From the NCBI GenBank assembly GCA_949825025.1, contig OX463785.1, forward strand, positions 15,501,971 through 15,565,970: a DNA stretch of 64,000 nt. Reading direction: 5' to 3'. The position numbers were made by a program, and so were the translations under genes. Numbering within the stretch: position 1 is the stretch's first letter; each line of letters starts with the position of its first letter. Below are positions 1-21,191 of the stretch, one piece after another. Under the pieces are notes generated by a model that worked only from the letters and a program-made list of their open reading frames with translations, had not been told where the DNA came from and did no database searches. The DNA is from Siphlonurus alternatus. Its lineage: Eukaryota > Arthropoda > Insecta > Ephemeroptera > Siphlonuridae.

Positions 1-939
1 ATTTTCTCGTATGTAATTATTAGGATATTCTTTTGAACACTGGAATTTCATAACTTTGATCACAAGTGGACAACTTGCATGAATGGATTTAAATGTATAC
101 ATTTAGTCTAACAAGGGAGGATTTATACCTGACAATTTCCAGAAGTGACGTAAATTAGAGAGTTCCGCTTTTATTTGGCTCGCAATCAGGAGTAAAATTA
201 AGTAGAAAATTCGTCACTTCCGGAAATTTTCAGCCATCAGGCTTGTTGGAATGTACCTCGACTTATATATCATCATTCATCAACAACCCTCTCTAAACTT
301 CCGATGTGAATTGTTATATAAGTAAGAGTTATTAAATAATTCATTTCCTTATTCTTCTGTGTGTTAATTATTTATTTACATGATTATGACTTCATATTTT
401 GTAGCTTCATTTTAAGGGTGTTATATAGAGGAACACAAAAATATATGAATAAAATGTTAATACAGTCTTTGAGGACTTCTATCCATATTATGCAATAAAT
501 AATTTTTTAAAGAACACTGTCCCGTCCATTGTAAACTATTACAATTTTAAACTTTGTATAAAAGTATTCAATAAAATATAATAATTAATGAAGTTATTAT
601 AAATTTTAAAAGATAATATATACTTTACAAATATGCTTCCGTCATTGAATAATATATCTTCTTCTGTTAAAAGGTTATAGTTCTAGAACTATAATATATT
701 TATAATGGCTTGCATGGTGCAACCGCCGCGCTAGAAAGATTGCACAACAATTCGAAATTCCTGATAAATTAGCTAGGTCATTCACCTCAAACCGCTTGGT
801 CAAATCATCAACAACAAAACATCAAAACAGTAAAAAAAAAATTGAGTCGTCTAGTAAATATATCTATATTTAACTATTTGAAGATTTGAACATTTAGAAA
901 TTATAAAAAAATAAACTATGTAACAAACTGTACAGTTAA

Positions 940-1062
940 ATTTTTTTATCAAACAACAATTGAGTACTTCTATTTACTAATTAGCTAATTACTCACTTGA
1001 TTGTATGCTTGAAACCCTGAACCTTCCGAAACTTGAGTGTTTCACGGGCTCTTCCAGCCAAG
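940..1062 (-). mobile_element. SINE 3' tail fragment
   Basis: Reverse complement shares gaagagcccg, ggaaggttc, gggtttcaa and tagaagtac with the end of the composite SINE. Confidence 0.6.
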
Positions 1063-1158
1063 AAGTATTGCTAAAAAGTTAGGTAAAGTTCAGATTTTAA
1101 CTTTTTTTGGTAATTTCTTTTAAATTACGAAATGTCACCTATTGACGCCTCACTCTGG

Positions 1159-1479
1159 AAATGAGATATTGGAATGTGGTTAGTGGCTTAATCAAAAGAA
1201 GGGGTAAAAATTTTGGTACTGTGAAATTTTTCAGATTTTTCTGAGACTGGGAACTATTTTTAAAAAAATTATTGAAAGTCCATTTTGATGACGTCACGGG
1301 CAACACTCCTTAAGAAAAAGGATGGGGCAGTGCCGCCCGTGACTTCATCAAATAAACTTTCAATCATTTTTTAAAAATAGTTCCCAGTCTCAGAAAAATC
1401 TGAAAAAATTCACAGTGCCATATTTTTACCCCTTCTTTCGATTAAGCCACTAAAATTTTCACATTCTAATATCTCATTG
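1159..1479. mobile_element. Foldback element family B, copy 1
   Basis: Inverted repeat with ends aatgagatatt and aatatctcatt, inner aggggtaaaaat and a core related to family A (aactatttttaaaaa). Confidence 0.75.
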
Positions 1480-1494
1480 GAATTTTTTTAAAAA

Positions 1495-1610
1495 ATAATA
1501 ATAATTCTCACGCTCTAAGAATCTGAAAAAAAAAATCAGGGTAGCATAACTTTGCACTCTTAATCCATTTCTGCAATAAAAAAAATGATGTCGATACTAA
1601 ACTTCATTAA
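1495..1610. mobile_element. Right-arm fragment of foldback family A
   Basis: Contains atctgaaa, cagggtagcataactttgca, ccatttctgcaataaa and gtcgatac, as in the right arm of family A, directly after a family B element. Confidence 0.55.
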
Positions 1611-1744
1611 TTAAATAAAAATACTAAAATCTAGCCATGCAAAAAAACAAAACAAAAACAACACTCCAAGAACTGCATAACAACACTCATAAAAAGCAAA
1701 AATAACGTTCATCGTGTCCCGAAATGTACGGTGCATATTTTTTT

Positions 1745-2030
1745 TTTGTAATTTGTAAGTAATTTTCCAGAGTTGAAATAAATTTCACCTTTAATTCGCT
1801 ATTACGCTTTCTCCTCCTCTAATTTCCTCCTATTTTAGACCATTTTAAAGGAAAAAATAGGAAAAAATGACGAGATTACGTCTTCTTTCCTGGACTCTTA
1901 TTGAGCATAAAATGTAAAAATATTGTTTCCATTTCATCCACATTTTGAGCGAGAAGAAAATAAAATGTATTTTTCATGTAAAAAGATTTAGGTTTAGATG
2001 TGTAAAGGATGAGTTGAAGATGTAAGTTAA
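1745..2030. repeat. Dispersed repeat family Q, copy 1
   Basis: About 280 bp beginning agagttgaaataaatttcac, with ctcctcctctaatttcctcc and ttttgagcgagaagaaa. Also at 10190-10640 (reversed, interrupted by family D copy 3) and 36130-36350. Confidence 0.65.
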
Positions 2031-2539
2031 TCCATTATACTTAATATAGAAATATAAATATGACATATAGAATAATTATACAAGTAATGATTCAAATTAC
2101 ACTACTGTGTACTGGTAATACACGTTTTCTGTACAAGATAAAGTAAGAAGTAAATGAAAATAAATGTCAAACTGCCAACTCCAAAATCTTGTTTCAACTT
2201 ACGTTTATTTTTTATTAATGTTCATACGTGTGCGTGATATAAAACCTAAAATATTACTACAGGTATGATAATATTGATATATAAAAAATAATTTTAGATA
2301 TAGTTTATGTTTTTGCTGAAGATGGTGTTATAATCAAATTACATCTTGTTAAAATGGAAATAATATATTTTTATTTCTATCTTTAAAGTTTTACCTTTGC
2401 AAAAAATACATACGTGTATAATATCCTCAAAATTCATCCTTATATAATACGTTTTATCTGCATTTTATTATTCATGGATTAAAAAAGAAATGACAGAAGG
2501 TATTAAATTTAATAGTAATTAATTATATTAATATTAATT

Positions 2540-2731
2540 AATTGAGTATCAACCTCATTTTTTTTTATTTTAGAAATGCATAGAGAGAGTGCAAAGTCAT
2601 GTTACTCTGATTTTTTTCCGATTTTTTAGAGACCAGGAAGTATTATTTTTTGCTAAATTTTTTTGCTGAGGTCAAGTTTGAACCCACGTACTTTTTAGGT
2701 CCCAATCTTTTATTAAAAAAGTGCTACTTGA

Positions 2732-2817
<86 letters not shown>

Positions 2818-2938
2818 TTTTTTAAAAGTAGTTCCTCTGGGCTTTAAAAAAACTGAAAAAAATAGGGAAGCGTAACTTTGCACCCTCTATCCATTTCTGC
2901 AATAAAAATTTGAAGTCGATACTCCAATGTTTATTGAC
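2540..2938. mobile_element. Foldback element family A, decayed copy with CT microsatellite core
   Basis: Outer arms recognisable (attgagtatcaacctca to gtcgatactccaat), but the centre is replaced by unrelated sequence and a long CT repeat. Confidence 0.6.
2734..2814. repeat. CT microsatellite
   Basis: About 40 uninterrupted CT units inside a decayed foldback element. Confidence 0.95.
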
Positions 2939-3219
2939 TTAATAAATATAAATAAATTAAAAATATAGAATGACTAGTATATTAATTTGTAAAAAGTTTG
3001 AAATGAAGTTTTCATAAACAGCAAAAACTATCAAAGACCTCTGTCTCATATAACTAGAAAATGAACCAAAATTTCAGAAGTAGTGGCGTGACATTCTTAA
3101 GAAAAATGACACCTTTTGATATCTTTATCAATTTCCTGATAATGAACTTTTTGTTATACCTACCTACTCATAATTGCGCTTACCTGAAATAGCAGAAACC
3201 TCATTATTACAACGAAGTT

Positions 3220-3388
3220 CAGGCGCGGATCCAGAGCGGTGGCTGGGGAGGGACTGCATCCCCTCCGAAATTTTGAATTTAACATGGCCAATATAGGCAT
3301 TTCCTCCACTCCAATTTGTTTTTTTATACATTGGCCTTATGGAGACATCCCCCCCCCCCCCCGAAATTTGGTTCTGGATCCGCGCCTG
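3220..3388. mobile_element. Foldback element family J, copy 1
   Basis: Ends aggcgcggatccag and ctggatccgcgcct; contains a C-homopolymer of about 14 bases. Confidence 0.75.
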
Positions 3389-3991
3389 ATCATGAATAAA
3401 TGAAGTTCATTATTGTGGACGAGGAACGATATACTGTGAGTTTTTATAATAATCTCTTATGCGTGTGAAATAATAATAGTTATTGTTCTCGATTTAGTTG
3501 TTATTTTTAGTCTGCGTTTTACACCAAAATATTTTGCACAAAATTGACATAACATTTCTCTCAATCGATGGGTAAAAAAATTAAAATTAACTCTACATAA
3601 TTATTAATATTAAAGTCATAATGACTTTGCAAAAATATTGACATGCTATTTCAAGCTAGAAATATTTGGTGTTAAAAAAATGCTGAGTCAGCGTCGTTAA
3701 TGTTAAAAAAAATGATATTTTGTGGAGGGTCAGTTACATAATATTTGCTAACTTTCAAATTAAATTTGGCAAGAAATATTTTACATTTTTTATTTAAAAG
3801 ATGAAGTTTAATTTTTTTATTTGACCTTAATGGCGATTATAAGGCATATTATTAATGTCTTTTTTTATATTACCCTGATGTATGACCAGTTGGTTAAAAT
3901 AATTATTGATGATAATAATTATTGTAATCAAATGATCATATATGAATAATGGCGCAATAAATAATATATAATAATGAATAAATAGTATTTA

Positions 3992-4369
3992 TTAAGGGTA
4001 AGATAACGCTACCAATGTTAAAAAAAATCCCTCACACAAAAATTATGAAAAAAATTTAAAATGTTCTCCTCTACACCTCCTATCAGTAGCTAAAATATCA
4101 GGTATATACAAAATACAAATACGACCTAGTTTTTGAGTTATGAATTTTTAAAGTTGACTATACTTTAACATGGAGAAATGGAATTTCCATGTTAAATTAG
4201 TCAACTTTAAAAATTCATAACTAAAAAACTAGATCGTATTTGTTTACCTGATATTTAGCTATAATACTGATAGGAGGTGTAGAAGAGAACATTTTAAATT
4301 TTTTTCATAATTTTTGTGTAAGGGATTTTTTTTTTTTTTAAACATTGGTGGCATTATCTTACCCTTAAT
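3992..4369. mobile_element. Foldback element family K, copy 1
   Basis: About 378-bp hairpin with ends ttaagggtaagataacgct and complement, arms aattatgaaaaaaatttaaa, centre catggagaaatgg. Confidence 0.8.
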
Positions 4370-4464
4370 TAACAATATATGAATATTGGAAAACATTGAG
4401 TTTGAGTTTGTTGTTTTATTGCTGTCATCCCCGTGCAATTAATATATGTCCATGCAGTATTAAT

Positions 4465-4612
4465 CAGGCGTAGATCCAGAACTAAATTTTGGGGGAGGGG
4501 GCGTCTTCATAAGGTTAATGTTAAAAAAAATTGAAGTGTGGAAAATGCCTATATTGCCCTTGTTAAATTGAAATTTTTAGGGTCCCCCAGCCACCCCTGG
4601 ATCCGCTTCTAG
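4465..4612. mobile_element. Foldback element family J, copy 2
   Basis: Ends caggcgtagatccaga and ctggatccgcttct with the same inner sequence as copy 1 in opposite orientation. Confidence 0.7.
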
Positions 4613-5548
4613 TATTAATTAGTTCGTAATATATAAACGGTTTAAGCTACTAAATTTATAAAAGAAACGAAACTTTCTTAAATGAATGTTAGTAATTAAT
4701 GTTTGTTTGTGTACCTGCATGTATTTTTTTTTTTGCATAATATAATTACTCTAGATAGAGAACCTCTAATTATGTATTAATTTGTTTCTAAAAATCTAAT
4801 TCAAAACGTTACAACGTCATAGAGGATATATATAACTCTACATCGACTCCATAAAAAATACTGAATACAAATATTAGAAACAGTTGTAAAATAATATAAA
4901 TTTAAGGTTTGCATGTAGTATTGTAATCTCAGACCTCTCGCTGAAGTGTTTTTGAAGGCAAAATTACACCATACCTCTAATTATTTAAAGTATGGTAATC
5001 CAATGGTAATGTAAGGTGTTTGAAATTATAGTCTTGAAAAACCTTCCTTGAGGCTATGACGTCACATTTGTTCGCGTGTACTTTTTTTTTTTTTTGTAAT
5101 TGTTTGCTATAAAAATGATGGTACAAAAAATTTATAACTTGTTGTTTCTACCTCAAAACATCATGATTTTTCTTGCGTGATTAGTGGTTATAAATTCTTT
5201 TAAAAATATAAAACGAAAGGATTTTTTTTAAAATATATAAGAATTATATGAGTACACTACAGCATAGTAATGAAATTTATGTGATTACATGTTATATATA
5301 TCCAATAACTCTTTTGCTGTTCACATTTGTCGACTAAAACACCATCCCAAAATTTTATAATCATTAAATTGATGAGTTGATGACTAATAAAATAATTTTT
5401 ATGCTTTTATATTTGGAAACATAAATTTCATCGTTAAAATTATATTTTACGATAAATACAAATACAATTAATTTTAAGTTTTAAATTTATTTATTATGTA
5501 AGACCTAAATTTTGACCAAATGGAAATTTAAAAAAATATAAATGGGTC

Positions 5549-5696
5549 ATGCGTTTCACGAAACAGTTAGCTAGTTTTCTAATCACGTTTAGCTTAACCA
5601 CGTTTAATTATACCTGTTTTACGTGTTAAGCCACCTAGTTAAACGTGGTTAAGCTAAACGTAGTTAAAAACCTGGCTAACTACTTCGTGAATCATG
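5549..5696. mobile_element. Foldback element family D, copy 1
   Basis: About 145-bp hairpin with arms containing ttcacgaa-cagttag, aaccacgtttagcttaacca and its complement. No coding sequence. Confidence 0.8.
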
Positions 5697-6411
5697 CAAA
5701 TTATGTTTATTATGTGCATTAAAAAAATTAACCTTCCATAATGTTATAACAATCTTAAATTAGATCTGATGTCAAAACAGTATGTTAAGGTAATTTAAAT
5801 ATAATTTTGCACATTTCAAGTAAGCTTGTATCATCATAATAGCCTTCTTTTCTACGCTATAATAACCCGTAATTTAAAACATACAAAGGGCATTAACTTG
5901 AAAATATGATAATTTGGATAGCGCATTATTAACACCTAAATCAATTTATTTTATATTATATACATAGTTGGAAAGAAAAAAAAAAATGGAAGCAAGTTTA
6001 AATTTTATTATTATTTTTTTTTTATTTCCATTTAAAATCTCTACACTTCATTTTTTAGGTGTAAAAAAAATATATTATTTATGTTTTTATTCAATGCACA
6101 TCCTAAATAAAGTCGTGAGGACGTTTGTCACATAAATTACGAAAATACTTACAATACGAAGAAGTGACACTTTCAAAATATTTCACAAAAAGACGAGCAT
6201 TTAATACTTTTTTTTTTATTATTAATACAGCTTGTTTAGATGGCAATAAATCTTACATCAAAATATTGTAAAATAAAATAACAACACACCTGTCTTATAA
6301 TGTTAATAATATTTTGGGTCATCACCCCCAAACATAATTATGTTCAGCAAAGGTGAAAGACATGACATGCATACGTGATTGATAAATACAACTTATATTT
6401 TGAACAATATG

Positions 6412-7060
6412 ATGTGACGCAATGGTATGCACATCTGATTCATAATCAGCAGCTAGGTCGTGAGTTCAATCCCAGGCACCACCAAATTTTTACAGGTGGT
6501 AAACAACACCCACTCTCGTATCCGGGAGGTGATTGATGACATCCTTCGTCAGTTATAACCGGTGTATTGCTATAGGCTACTCCTGTTTGGAAGGGACCCA
6601 CAAAATTCTATATAAGAAATGCTAGGTCAGGCCCACGAAGAGCTGGGAGTTCAATGTGACTTGTGACAAAAATGTGACTAATGGGGGTCGCATTTGGGAG
6701 GTGTGGCGCAGTACGCTTGACAGGGTCTCATTAGGTCACCGAAGTCAAGCAACGCCGAGCGTGGTTAGTAGTTGAATGGGTGCCCATTTTCAACAAAAAC
6801 TACGTTTCCCACCCAGGGGTAAATCATTGCGCTTTTCCACTATGTGGTTCCCCTGGTTTTGGACCATTGCACTTCCAGTTCATTGACAAAAGCTGTAGCG
6901 TCCATCCTGGCTGAGGTTTCCACGTTTCCCTCAGTCGCGGGCAAATGCTAGGATAGATTGCAGAGCCGTGACCGCCCCCGTTCCTGAAGAGCCCGCGAAA
7001 TGCTCAAGTTAGGTTTTCGGAAGGTTCGGGGTTTCAAAGTAGTATGTAATTAGTAAGTAG
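6412..7060 (+). mobile_element. Composite SINE: tRNA-Met-like head, body, 5S-rRNA-like segment and tail
   Basis: Head at 6421-6482 has A-box-like tgacgcaatgg, anticodon loop ttcataa (CAT) and B box gagttcaatccc. At about 6720-6790 a segment gtcaccgaagtcaagcaac, cgagcgtggttagtag matches the 5S rRNA internal promoter. The 3' tail (gaagagcccgcgaaatgctc, gttcggggtttcaaa) recurs reversed at 940-1062. Confidence 0.7.
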
Positions 7061-7688
7061 AAGTACCCAATAGGATTTGATTAAAAAAAATCACAAATGA
7101 AGATAAATTTCTGCAAGATAAATCATGAATTGCGTTCATATGTTTACTGACAATATCAATAATATTTTTAAATTAGATTATTTTGTCTTAATAGTTTCAT
7201 AATTATTAAACAGTTAATAAAATTACATTCATTATTTTCGCAATCATATATTTACAGTCTTTTTAACACTTAATTAACTATTACATATCTATGTTTCAAT
7301 ATTGTTATAGCTCTAAAACCATCGTGCAAATATAATAATATGATTAAATTCTGGTAAACAAATAGTTAATTCACCTCATTGTGTGGTTTTAAGATATAAA
7401 TAAATAGAATTTATTGAGAAAATATTCAAAATTCATTTATTGTTGTAAGTCCTTTTAAATAACATTACGCCACCATTATTTTTTATTTTCTTTTTAACTA
7501 TACAAGTACTATTATAAGCTAAGCAATACAATTTTTAACTTTTTTAACTTTATTTTAATACTATAATTTTTATGAAATTTTTTCATTTTAAGTTTGTACA
7601 TATTTTTCTGCTCAACATTAAAAATATTATGCAGAGGAAAGAGTAAAATTTTCAATTTATTAATTAGAAATTCACAATAAAGCTCGTA

Positions 7689-7837
7689 TTAAGCCGATAT
7701 TACACGTTACAATTTTGCATACAATTTTTCCTTGCAAGAAAATTTCATCTCCATACACACAAATGGAGTTGAAGCTTTCTTGTAAGGGAAAATTTATACA
7801 ATAATTAGAAAAATTGTATCGTGTAATACCGGCTTTA
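7689..7837. mobile_element. Foldback element family G, copy 1
   Basis: Hairpin with ends aagccgatattacac and gtgtaataccggctt, arms tttttccttgcaagaaaa. A further half-copy follows to about 7906. Confidence 0.8.
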
Positions 7838-8143
7838 CATGATAAATTTTTGCATACAATTTTTCCTTACAAGAAAAATTCATCTCCATATATATAGCCA
7901 TATTATCATTATACAGTATATCTATATGGACAGATAAAAAATATTTTTTAACATTTGTTGAATGAAAGATCTTGTCATTGACGGTAACTGACGTGAAGAT
8001 TAATGTACAGATTTGTTTATGTACGAAATTTCATGTAGTAAATCCGCTGATGCGAAGTTTGAGGTCACACGTATGATTGACCTGCGTTTTTTTATTTCTT
8101 TATGCGGGTTGTTTATGTCTAAACACTTTTTTATTAGGCACAA

Positions 8144-8244
8144 TCACTACGTTATTACATGACAGTGTTTAATACGGATTCATTGACAACAGATAATGTT
8201 ATTCTTATGAGGCGTCGTCAACGAATACGCATTAAACACCGTCT
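8144..8244. mobile_element. Foldback element family H, copy 1
   Basis: About 100-bp hairpin with arms cactacgtta-catgac-gtgt and cgtcaacg-atacg-attaaa. Confidence 0.7.
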
Positions 8245-8267
8245 AGTGAATGTTACAATTTTTTTTT

Positions 8268-8540
8268 TTTAATAGAGGCTTCAAGTGTTCCCCGGCGGGA
8301 AAATTTCCTCCATAAGCCTCCATGTTAGAAAATTTGAATTTTTTCTTGGTAACTATTAAAGCTATTAATTTGAAACCATCTCCTACCCCCCATTTAGAAG
8401 TATTCTGAAAATGAATCAAGAACTTATTTTCCTCTAAAAAATTTCTTTAATGCCAAAAAAGCGATTACGAGTTTTTTTTTACATAGGTTTGGATGAGACG
8501 GTGGGAACACCGCAAAATCAGCTGACTTGAAGCCTCAATT
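8268..8540. mobile_element. Foldback-like repeat
   Basis: Inverted ends gaggcttcaagtgttcccc and gacttgaagcctca with gtgggaacaccgcaaa inside; centre unpaired. Confidence 0.5.
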
Positions 8541-8975
8541 GACCCAGATGTTTTTATTTGAAATAAATAACTAAAGATTTAAATCTTGTAATACGATTAT
8601 TTTTATATAACCATGTTGGTTATCATGTTATCAAAATAAGAAAAATACAAATTTAATTCATTCTCTATAATGTTTTAAGTGTTTTAAAATCAATATTTCT
8701 ATTTAAAAAAAAAGGTAATGGTTAATAGCAATTAAATACCCAAATGACTTTTATTTTGAAAACCTTTATTTTTGTTTTGTTTTTTATTTGAAACGGCACT
8801 ACATATTGTAATTTAACTGAACGTTCATCAACTTCGCATATATTTTAATTAATTGGGAACCAATTTTGGCTTAATTTATAAGCATGATGATGCATAAAAT
8901 AAAATGCTTTATTTGGATATCTGAAACCTTCAACTTTAAACATTATTGATAGTAAGCTTTGGTTTAAAGTCTTTT

Positions 8976-9299
8976 AATGGAGTATTGTCCTCAATTTTTT
9001 TTTATTGCAGAAATGGATAGAGCGTGCAAAGTTATGCTACCCTGTTTTTTTTTTCAGATTTTTTAGAGCCCGGGAAGTATTTTTAAAAAATTATTGAAAG
9101 TCCTTTTTGTGACGTCACGCGGCGACAAGTCCTATCTTTTTCTTAAGGAGCGGCGTCTCGTGACGTCACAAAAATAACTTTCAATGTTTTTTTAAAAATA
9201 GTTCCCGGGCTCTAAAAAATCTGAAAAAACTCAGGGTAGCATAACTTTGCACCCTCTATCTATTTCTACAATAAAAAAATTTGAGGTCGATACTCCATT
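8976..9299 (+). mobile_element. Foldback element family A, copy 1 (CRE-bearing)
   Basis: About 320 bp, almost entirely an inverted repeat. Arms run from aatggagtattg through gaaatggatagag, gttatgctaccctg and aatta-tgaaag to a short loop. Two TGACGTCA sites flank the loop. No coding capacity. MITE-like. Confidence 0.8.
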
Positions 9300-9951
9300 C
9301 TCGGTATCGCTGACCTCAGATAATTTTTACTTTCTTTTTCTAATTTTCTGACTAGGTTAAGACAGTCATTTTTACTCTAGGTCAAGATAGGCACTTTAGT
9401 CTAGGTCAAGATAGTCGTTCTAGTTTGCAATAAATATTATGTTAAAAAAAACTACCAGAGGTATATTACTAACATTTTTTTAATTATAGGGCGGGTCAAA
9501 TATTTTTAATAAAAAAATATTGTATACATATAATTTTATGGTGGTTGATTACATTGTGTATGGGCATTTGCCTTTTTCAATCCACCATTTGGGTTATTTA
9601 TTTTTTTTTCTTCTCTTTCCCTCCCATTTTATGTATTTCTTAACCCATGCAATAAACAATTATTATTATTAGTATTATATGAGACTAAAAATATTTTTGT
9701 TGTAATGACATTAGAGTATTGATAATCAATAACACATTATTTTAAATAATGTGAAATTATAATGGCAATGCCTATAACATTAATTTATCTACTGTAATTC
9801 CACTAATTACAGTAGTTATTATTAAAATATGATTTTTTTTTACACATATTACGTGACCTCCCTAGTTGAAAAATTTCATCTTCAACTCATCCTTTTTACA
9901 CGTTTAAACCTGATCTTTTTTACCTCTGAATGAAATACATCATGATATGGA

Positions 9952-10094
9952 GTGCGATTCACGAAGAAGTTAGCCAGGTTTCTAACCACGTTTAGCTTAA
10001 CCACGTTTAACTATACTTGTTTTACATGTTAAACCACCTAGTTAAACGTGGTTAAGTTAAACGTGATTAGAAACGTGGTTCGTGAATCACGCCC
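9952..10094. mobile_element. Foldback element family D, copy 2
   Basis: Same arms as copy 1; outer arm cgattcacgaag at left, cttcgtgaatcacg partly shortened at right. Confidence 0.8.
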
Positions 10095-10189
10095 ATTTAT
10101 ATATATATAATTTTATAATCATATCTTTGTGAAAATAATGAGGAATATATTGATTAGCGCGTGAAGTTAACATCTTGTTTTTTATTCAC

Positions 10190-10640
10190 GAAAAATATCT
10201 GAAAAAATTACGTCTTAAACTCATCCTTTACACGTCTAAAACACATCTTATTTCCTCCTCGATCAAAGTGATAATAAAATGAAGACAATGGGAACGATTC
10301 ACGAAGCAGTTAGCCAGGTTTCTAACCACGTTTACCTTAACCACGTTTAACTATACTTGTTTTACATGTTAAACCACCTTTTTAAACGTGGTTAAGCTAA
10401 GCGTGGTTAGAAACCTGGCTAACTGCTTCGTGAATCGCGCCCAATTAATTATTTCTTCCTCGCTCAAAGTAAGGATGAAATGAAGGCAATATTTCTAACA
10501 TTTTATGTTCAAAAAAAAAAAAAAAAGGAAAAAAAGACGCAATCTCGTCTTTTTCACTCTAATAAGAGGACAAAAACGAGAGGAGAGCTTAATAGCAAAT
10601 AAAAAATTAACTTTATTTCAACTCTGGCAATATTAGGTTA
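10190..10640. repeat. Dispersed repeat family Q, reversed copy split by family D copy 3
   Basis: Contains cacgtctaaaacacatc, cctcctcgatcaaagt at left and cctcgctcaaagtaagg, gacgcaatctcgtc at right of the insertion. Confidence 0.6.
10291..10443. mobile_element. Foldback element family D, copy 3, nested in another repeat
   Basis: Complete hairpin inserted in a family Q repeat; the flanking Q sequence (tcctc-ctcaaagt) occurs on both sides. Confidence 0.8.
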
Positions 10641-11392
10641 AATTTATTTTTGTATATTGAATATTAAATTCAATAAAGCTTATATATGCATGATTTATTA
10701 TTTTCTTATAAATCAATATCAAGTTAAAAGAAGTTAGATTTTAAATGTATATATTTATCGATTACTAGTCTTATAATTATGTTAAAAAATCGTTGTTGCG
10801 AACCGATTATAAACGCCAATGGCAAACATAATATTAAATTTGATGATGTAATCTTCACCATATAATAAATAATATCATGTACTTCACTTAGCATCCAATT
10901 GACGAAAAGCAAGCGCGAATTTAATACTTCGCAGTCACAGAATGTAAATCATAGGACATATTTTTTATTGATTATCGGTACTATCTTTACCCTGGAAAAT
11001 TTATATGCATGCTGCAGATAGCGTTGATTTTATTTTATTAAATATTTCATAAGCTGAAAATGCAATATAGTATAAACAGAAAACAAGAAAACTTATGGGG
11101 CAAATAGAAACAGCTTCAAAATAAACAAATCATTATACAGTGTCTATATATTTAAAACAAGAACATATTTTTTTATTCATCATTATAGAATATACATTAT
11201 TATATATAATTATATACATATATATATAAGAAATTATATAAGATATTAAGAAAGTACATAATGTCATGTTGTATTTTTTTTAACTACGCTATACAGGCAT
11301 GTATTCAACTAGAAAATTTTCTGATACTACTTCCGGAGGGAATATCATAAAAATTTAACTGTATTTTTATTAACATTGTCGATGTTTGCAGG

Positions 11393-19413
<8,021 letters not shown>

Positions 19414-21042
19414 AAAATATAATTTGGTTTAACTATAGTATCCATTAAATGTATACCGTTAGATCAGATATATTGTAAAAATTCATCAAATTTGTTATTT
19501 ACTAATTGAGATATAGATTTAAATTACTTATTTACTAACATTTTTTTAGCTGTTATATATTATGAATTCTAACAGAAATTTATCACAAATATTAAAATTT
19601 AAAATAAGAGAGAAATGAATTTAAATTTATGTTGCCAAGCACAAAAATAAATTTCAAAAATTAAATTTACCTAATTCAATTGAATTTATTTTAAGCTGTA
19701 ACTATTGGGAAAATTGAAGTAAACAAAAATTAAACAAGGTCTCGATCATACGTAAGACATTATCCGAACTTTAATTTGAAAATACATTTAAATATTATTG
19801 TTAACTACTATGTATAAAAAGCGTTTTCCAATTGAAATGAATTAATAGACTTACTCCTAATATGGCCGTTAAATTAGGGTAACTTTACATAATTCATTAA
19901 GAATAAATCTTCTAGCATATTCAAATACAAGCACGTACATGAAATATTTGTTGAACAGTGTCCTAAAATGTTTTCACAAGCACTAGAAATATTTGCTAAT
20001 TTGAATACCATCATTCCTAAAATATATTATATGACTGTTTTTCGGAAAATCTTTTCCTGTCAAAAAAGGCATTTTAAACATAATTTTATTCACTAATATC
20101 GATTACAAAAATAGGTCGATGATGGTCATTCTAAAGGGTCTCTCACAATCCAAAAATTCAGCATGAATCCAGGACCAAAATCTACGAACTTCTTTTAATG
20201 TACAGTACCATATATTGGCTGATAAAACTGAAAAAAAAAATATCCACAAAACATTAATTTCCAATATAAACTCATTATTTACATGCATGTTTTTTAAAAA
20301 TTAAAAATACAGTGTAAACAAATTGCATTTCTTATGTTCTTCAATGTAAATTATAATATAAGTTATTAAATTATTAGTTATATTATATAACTTACAGAAT
20401 ATAAATTATGCATGTGCATAGAAGAAACTAACTAACTAATGTAGTAAAACAGTTTTATAATTATAAGCTTAAAGTGTTATTCTTAATAAATATTTTTGTA
20501 CTTTTTTTAATTAAAATATATTAATGATTTGAAGCTTTGCATTCTTTTACCTTTTATTGCTTATATATGCATGATTATACACCTACGTAATTTAGCTACA
20601 TGTTTTTTATACAATAATTTTTTTTTTATTTATGATATATTAATTAAAAATTAAATCGACTTTATTCATGAGTGCCATTGAACAGATTCTTCAATCAAAT
20701 CCATGAATGTGTAAATAATATAAAAGAAAAAAAATGGACTTGATTTTAGCTGTCTAATGAAAAAGAACATGCACAAAAAAATAATAATAATTGAGAAAGG
20801 CACACGAAGAGCTTTTTTCCTATCTACTTGCATTGAAATTAGCCCTAATCGTCCCCTTTCTGCATCTCAATCGTGTTCTTATATATTACGAGTCCTGACA
20901 AACTTATGGCATCCATGACTGTAAACTTTAATTATATATAAATTAAACTTATTTGCACAGATTAGTACTAATATTGTCAATGTTACAAAATAGAAAAAAA
21001 TTAACTTGCATTATTAATTTCCTTTTAAATATCGTTCAGTTT

Positions 21043-21191
21043 AAAGACGGTATTACACGATACAATTTTTCTAACTATTGCATACAATTTTCCTTACCAG
21101 AAAACTTCAAATCCAATTGTTTGTATGGAGATGAAATTTTCTTGTAAGGAAAAAAAATGCATGCAAAATTGTATCAAGTAATATAGGCTTA
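21043..21191. mobile_element. Foldback element family G, copy 2
   Basis: Same ends (gacggtattacacgatacaa) and arms as copy 1. Confidence 0.75.

Larger units (their letters stand above)
1..11390. other. Gene-free upstream region, repeats only
   Basis: No open frame of convincing coding character. It holds foldback families, SINE parts and microsatellites, listed separately. A GC-richer patch at about 700-820 is not explained. The noncoding first exon expected for CRAL-TRIO gene 1 could lie here but has no recognisable signature. Confidence 0.6.

Noticed and set aside
6702..6800. A genuine 5S rRNA gene
   Set aside because: Only the internal-promoter part matches, the ends and terminator do not, and it is followed by SINE body shared with other loci.
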